Source of the DNA: Altererythrobacter sp. B11
GTDB lineage: Bacteria; Pseudomonadota; Alphaproteobacteria; Sphingomonadales; Sphingomonadaceae
Reading direction: 5' to 3'
Assembly: GCF_003569745.1 (NCBI RefSeq)
Contig: NZ_AP018498.1
Coordinates: 3,511,001-3,575,000 of the forward strand
DNA length: 64,000 bases
This document shows positions 62,380-64,000 of this stretch, one piece after another. Made by a program: the position numbers and the translations under genes. A model generated the notes under the pieces. The model saw only the letters and a program-made list of their open reading frames with translations, had not been told where the DNA came from and made no database searches. Each line of letters opens with the position of its first letter. The stretch's first letter is position 1.

Positions 62380-63488
62380 CCCCAGCCGATCTCGGTGAAG
62401 AACACCGCAAAGAAGGCATCGAGCACGATAACCATGAAGATCGCCTGTACCACGGCCTGGGTGGTGCGCAGGCCCACCTCCTCCGCATTGCCGGACACCT
62501 GCATGCCCTGATAGCAGCCGGCCAGCGCCACAATCAGGCCGAACACCGGCGCCTTGACCATGCCGACATAGAGATCGTGCAGCGGCACCACCTCCTGAAT
62601 GCGCGCGAGGAAGGTGAGGAACGGGATGCCCAGCGTCAGGTCCGAAATCACCGCGCCGCCGATGATCGCGACGACCGAGGAATAGAAGCCCAGCAGCGGC
62701 ATCATGAACACGGCCGCGAAGATCCGCGGCAGGATCAGCGCCTCCATCGGGGAGACGCCGATGGTGCGCATCGCGTCGATTTCCTCGGTCAGCTTCATCG
62801 TGCCGATCTGCGCCGCGAAGGCGGAGCCGGACCGGCCAGCGACCATGATCGCCGTCATCAGCACCCCCAGCTCGCGCAGGGTGATGCGGCCGACGAGATT
62901 CACCGTGAGCGTTTCCGCCCCGAATTGCGAAAGCTGCACCGCACCCTGTTGCGCGATCACCACGCCGATGAGGAAGCTCATCAGCCCGATGATGAACAGC
63001 GAGGTCACCCCCACCAGCTCCATCTGCCGCACCAGCGCCTTCAAGCGCAGACGGCGCGGATGGACGATGGTGCCCAGCGTGGTCGCCACGATGGCGCCGA
63101 GGAAGCCGACGACGCCCACTGCGCCGTGGCCAAATTCCACCGTCTTGAGGCCCACGTCCTGGAACACGCGCAGCGGCGCGCGAAGGCGCGGCGGCCTTAT
63201 GTCGGCGCTGCTTTCGGAGCGGCGCACCGCGGCCATCAGCACTTCGGCCTGCTCGCTGGCGCCGGTTACATGGGCATCATGCGCATCGGCCAGGCGGCAG
63301 ACGATCCACGCGCCCACCGTATCGATCGCGCCGACATCGGACAGGTCGATTTCCTGCACCGGCCCATCGAGCGCGCGCAGCTTGCGGTCGATGACGCTGA
63401 CGGTGGAGATGAGCAGCGGGCCCTGGAGCGATACGGTGGTGCGCCCCCCAGCCTCCGTTACGTCGAAATCAGCCCATTCACGCATCAT
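62376..63488 (-). CDS. mlaE: MlaE-type permease with N-terminal STAS domain
   Basis: A 370-residue membrane protein. Residues about 5-100 form a STAS domain like MlaB (VSLQGPLLISTVSVIDRKL, EIDLSDVGAIDTVGAWIV), fused to the MlaE fold (from about 120) with LVGVTSLFIIGLMSFLIGVV, LTAIMVAGRSGSAFAAQIGTMK and EEIDAMRTIGVSP. Around six hydrophobic segments. The STAS fusion takes the place of a separate mlaB gene. It is the first gene of the operon and is divergent from valS, 75 bases away. Confidence 0.94.
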   Translation of the reverse strand: MMREWADFDVTEAGGRTTVSLQGPLLISTVSVIDRKLRALDGPVQEIDLSDVGAIDTVGAWIVCRLADAHDAHVTGASEQAEVLMAAVRRSESSADIRPPRLRAPLRVFQDVGLKTVEFGHGAVGVVGFLGAIVATTLGTIVHPRRLRLKALVRQMELVGVTSLFIIGLMSFLIGVVIAQQGAVQLSQFGAETLTVNLVGRITLRELGVLMTAIMVAGRSGSAFAAQIGTMKLTEEIDAMRTIGVSPMEALILPRIFAAVFMMPLLGFYSSVVAIIGGAVISDLTLGIPFLTFLARIQEVVPLHDLYVGMVKAPVFGLIVALAGCYQGMQVSGNAEEVGLRTTQAVVQAIFMVIVLDAFFAVFFTEIGWG

Positions 63489-63563
63489 GCGCGGCTATGC
63501 GGATAAATTGGCGTTGCGGCAAGCGTTGCCAGTGCCGTGCGGGGCTGGCAAAGGCGCTCCCCG

Positions 63564-64000
63564 ATGACCAGCGAGCTTGCAAAGACCTTCGACCCCGCCG
63601 CGATCGAGGCGAAATGGTACCGCCATTGGGAAGAAACGGGCGCCTTCCGCCCGGAACGGCCCGACGCAACCCCCTTCACCATCGTGAACCCCCCGCCCAA
63701 CGTTACCGGCAGCCTGCATATCGGCCATGCGCTCGATAACACGCTACAGGACATAATGATCCGTTACGAACGGCTGCGCGGCAAGGACGCGCTGTGGGTC
63801 GTGGGCACGGACCATGCCGGCATCGCCACGCAGATGGTGGTGGAACGCCAGCTGGAAGCGCAGCAGGACAAGCGCACCAATTACACGCGCGAACAGTTCG
63901 TGGAGAAGGTGTGGGAATGGAAGGCCGAAAGCGGCGGCACCATCACCGGCCAGTTGCGGCGCCTCGGCTGCTCCATGGACTGGAGCCGCGAACAATTCAC
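63564..64000 (+). CDS. valS: Valyl-tRNA synthetase (N-terminal part, runs off window)
   Basis: The first 145 codons of a class Ia synthetase; the remainder is beyond the window. The HIGH motif is HIGH at residues 52-55 in [13 protein letters not shown], preceded by [22 protein letters not shown] is the next conserved block and is typical of ValRS. The ATG follows GGCGCTCCCCG, with no strong ribosome site. Confidence 0.95.
   Translation, partial: MTSELAKTFDPAAIEAKWYRHWEETGAFRPERPDATPFTIVNPPPNVTGSLHIGHALDNTLQDIMIRYERLRGKDALWVVGTDHAGIATQMVVERQLEAQQDKRTNYTREQFVEKVWEWKAESGGTITGQLRRLGCSMDWSREQF

Noticed and set aside
62376-63488. STAS-MlaE fusion as a novel architecture
   Set aside because: This fusion is a known arrangement in proteobacteria.

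Overview
The window is 64 kb of high-GC, gene-dense chromosome from an alphaproteobacterium, most likely order Sphingomonadales and plausibly Erythrobacteraceae. Pointers are the argS / SPOR / nagZ / scpA-scpB / tatABC block, the style of the large TonB-dependent receptor, a PmtA-type lipid methyltransferase, an ATP12-type assembly factor and the MlaE-F-D plus lipoprotein operon. This assignment is inference from gene content. I see no rRNA or tRNA gene, insertion sequence, prophage or CRISPR array. Almost everything is core or lineage-typical chromosome.

Layout. 1-6388 (minus): leucyl/arginyl-protein transferase, a TamA-like outer-membrane protein and TamB, which runs off the left edge. 6552-10483: threonine ammonia-lyase, divergent from a beta-hydroxyacid dehydrogenase / amidohydrolase pair. 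10504-18481 (minus): argS, SPOR protein, nagZ, scpA, scpB, tatA, tatB, tatC, broken by one plus-strand MgtC/DUF4010 membrane protein. 18556-23752: a lipoprotein, ispH-thrB-rnhA, and an FAD oxidoreductase / hydrolase pair whose hydrolase seems to lack a canonical start codon. 23828-31061 (plus): a Tad (Flp) pilus cluster cpaA-cpaB-cpaC-cpaD-cpaE-tadB-tadC with no cpaF motor gene and no flp pilin. 31141-33391 (minus): MarR regulator, MTA phosphorylase, SDR dehydrogenase. 33746-37150 (plus): TonB-dependent receptor and a small secreted Cys protein. 37297-39876 (minus): clpB with a candidate heat-shock promoter.

40054-40249 is a composite array of two alternating palindromic repeats; a third copy of one of them sits inside the gatCAB operon. 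40337-44280 groups lipid-related genes: PmtA-type methyltransferase, an Mpo1/DUF962-like membrane protein, a membrane-anchored class III PLP enzyme and phosphatidylserine decarboxylase. 44331-47234 is a double-domain M16 protease lipoprotein. 47253-55957 (minus): rpsU, FKBP, DUF4153 protein, gatC, gatA, an acyltransferase, gatB, a spermidine-synthase-like protein, a small protein and trmL. 56176-59898 (plus): six overlapping genes, crcB, RluA-type pseudouridine synthase, PaiB-like FMN protein, HAD phosphatase, small membrane protein, ATP12. 59900-63488 (minus): Mla-type lipid-transport operon. 63564 onward: start of valS.

How the genes fit together: much of the window concerns envelope building, namely outer-membrane protein insertion (TamA/B), Tat export, peptidoglycan recycling (NagZ), pilus assembly, phospholipid synthesis (Psd, PmtA) and lipid trafficking (Mla). 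I found no clear undescribed multi-gene system. The best leads are the motorless Tad cluster, the membrane-anchored aminotransferase-like enzyme beside psd, the Mpo1-like protein, the AUU-start candidate and the palindromic repeat array.
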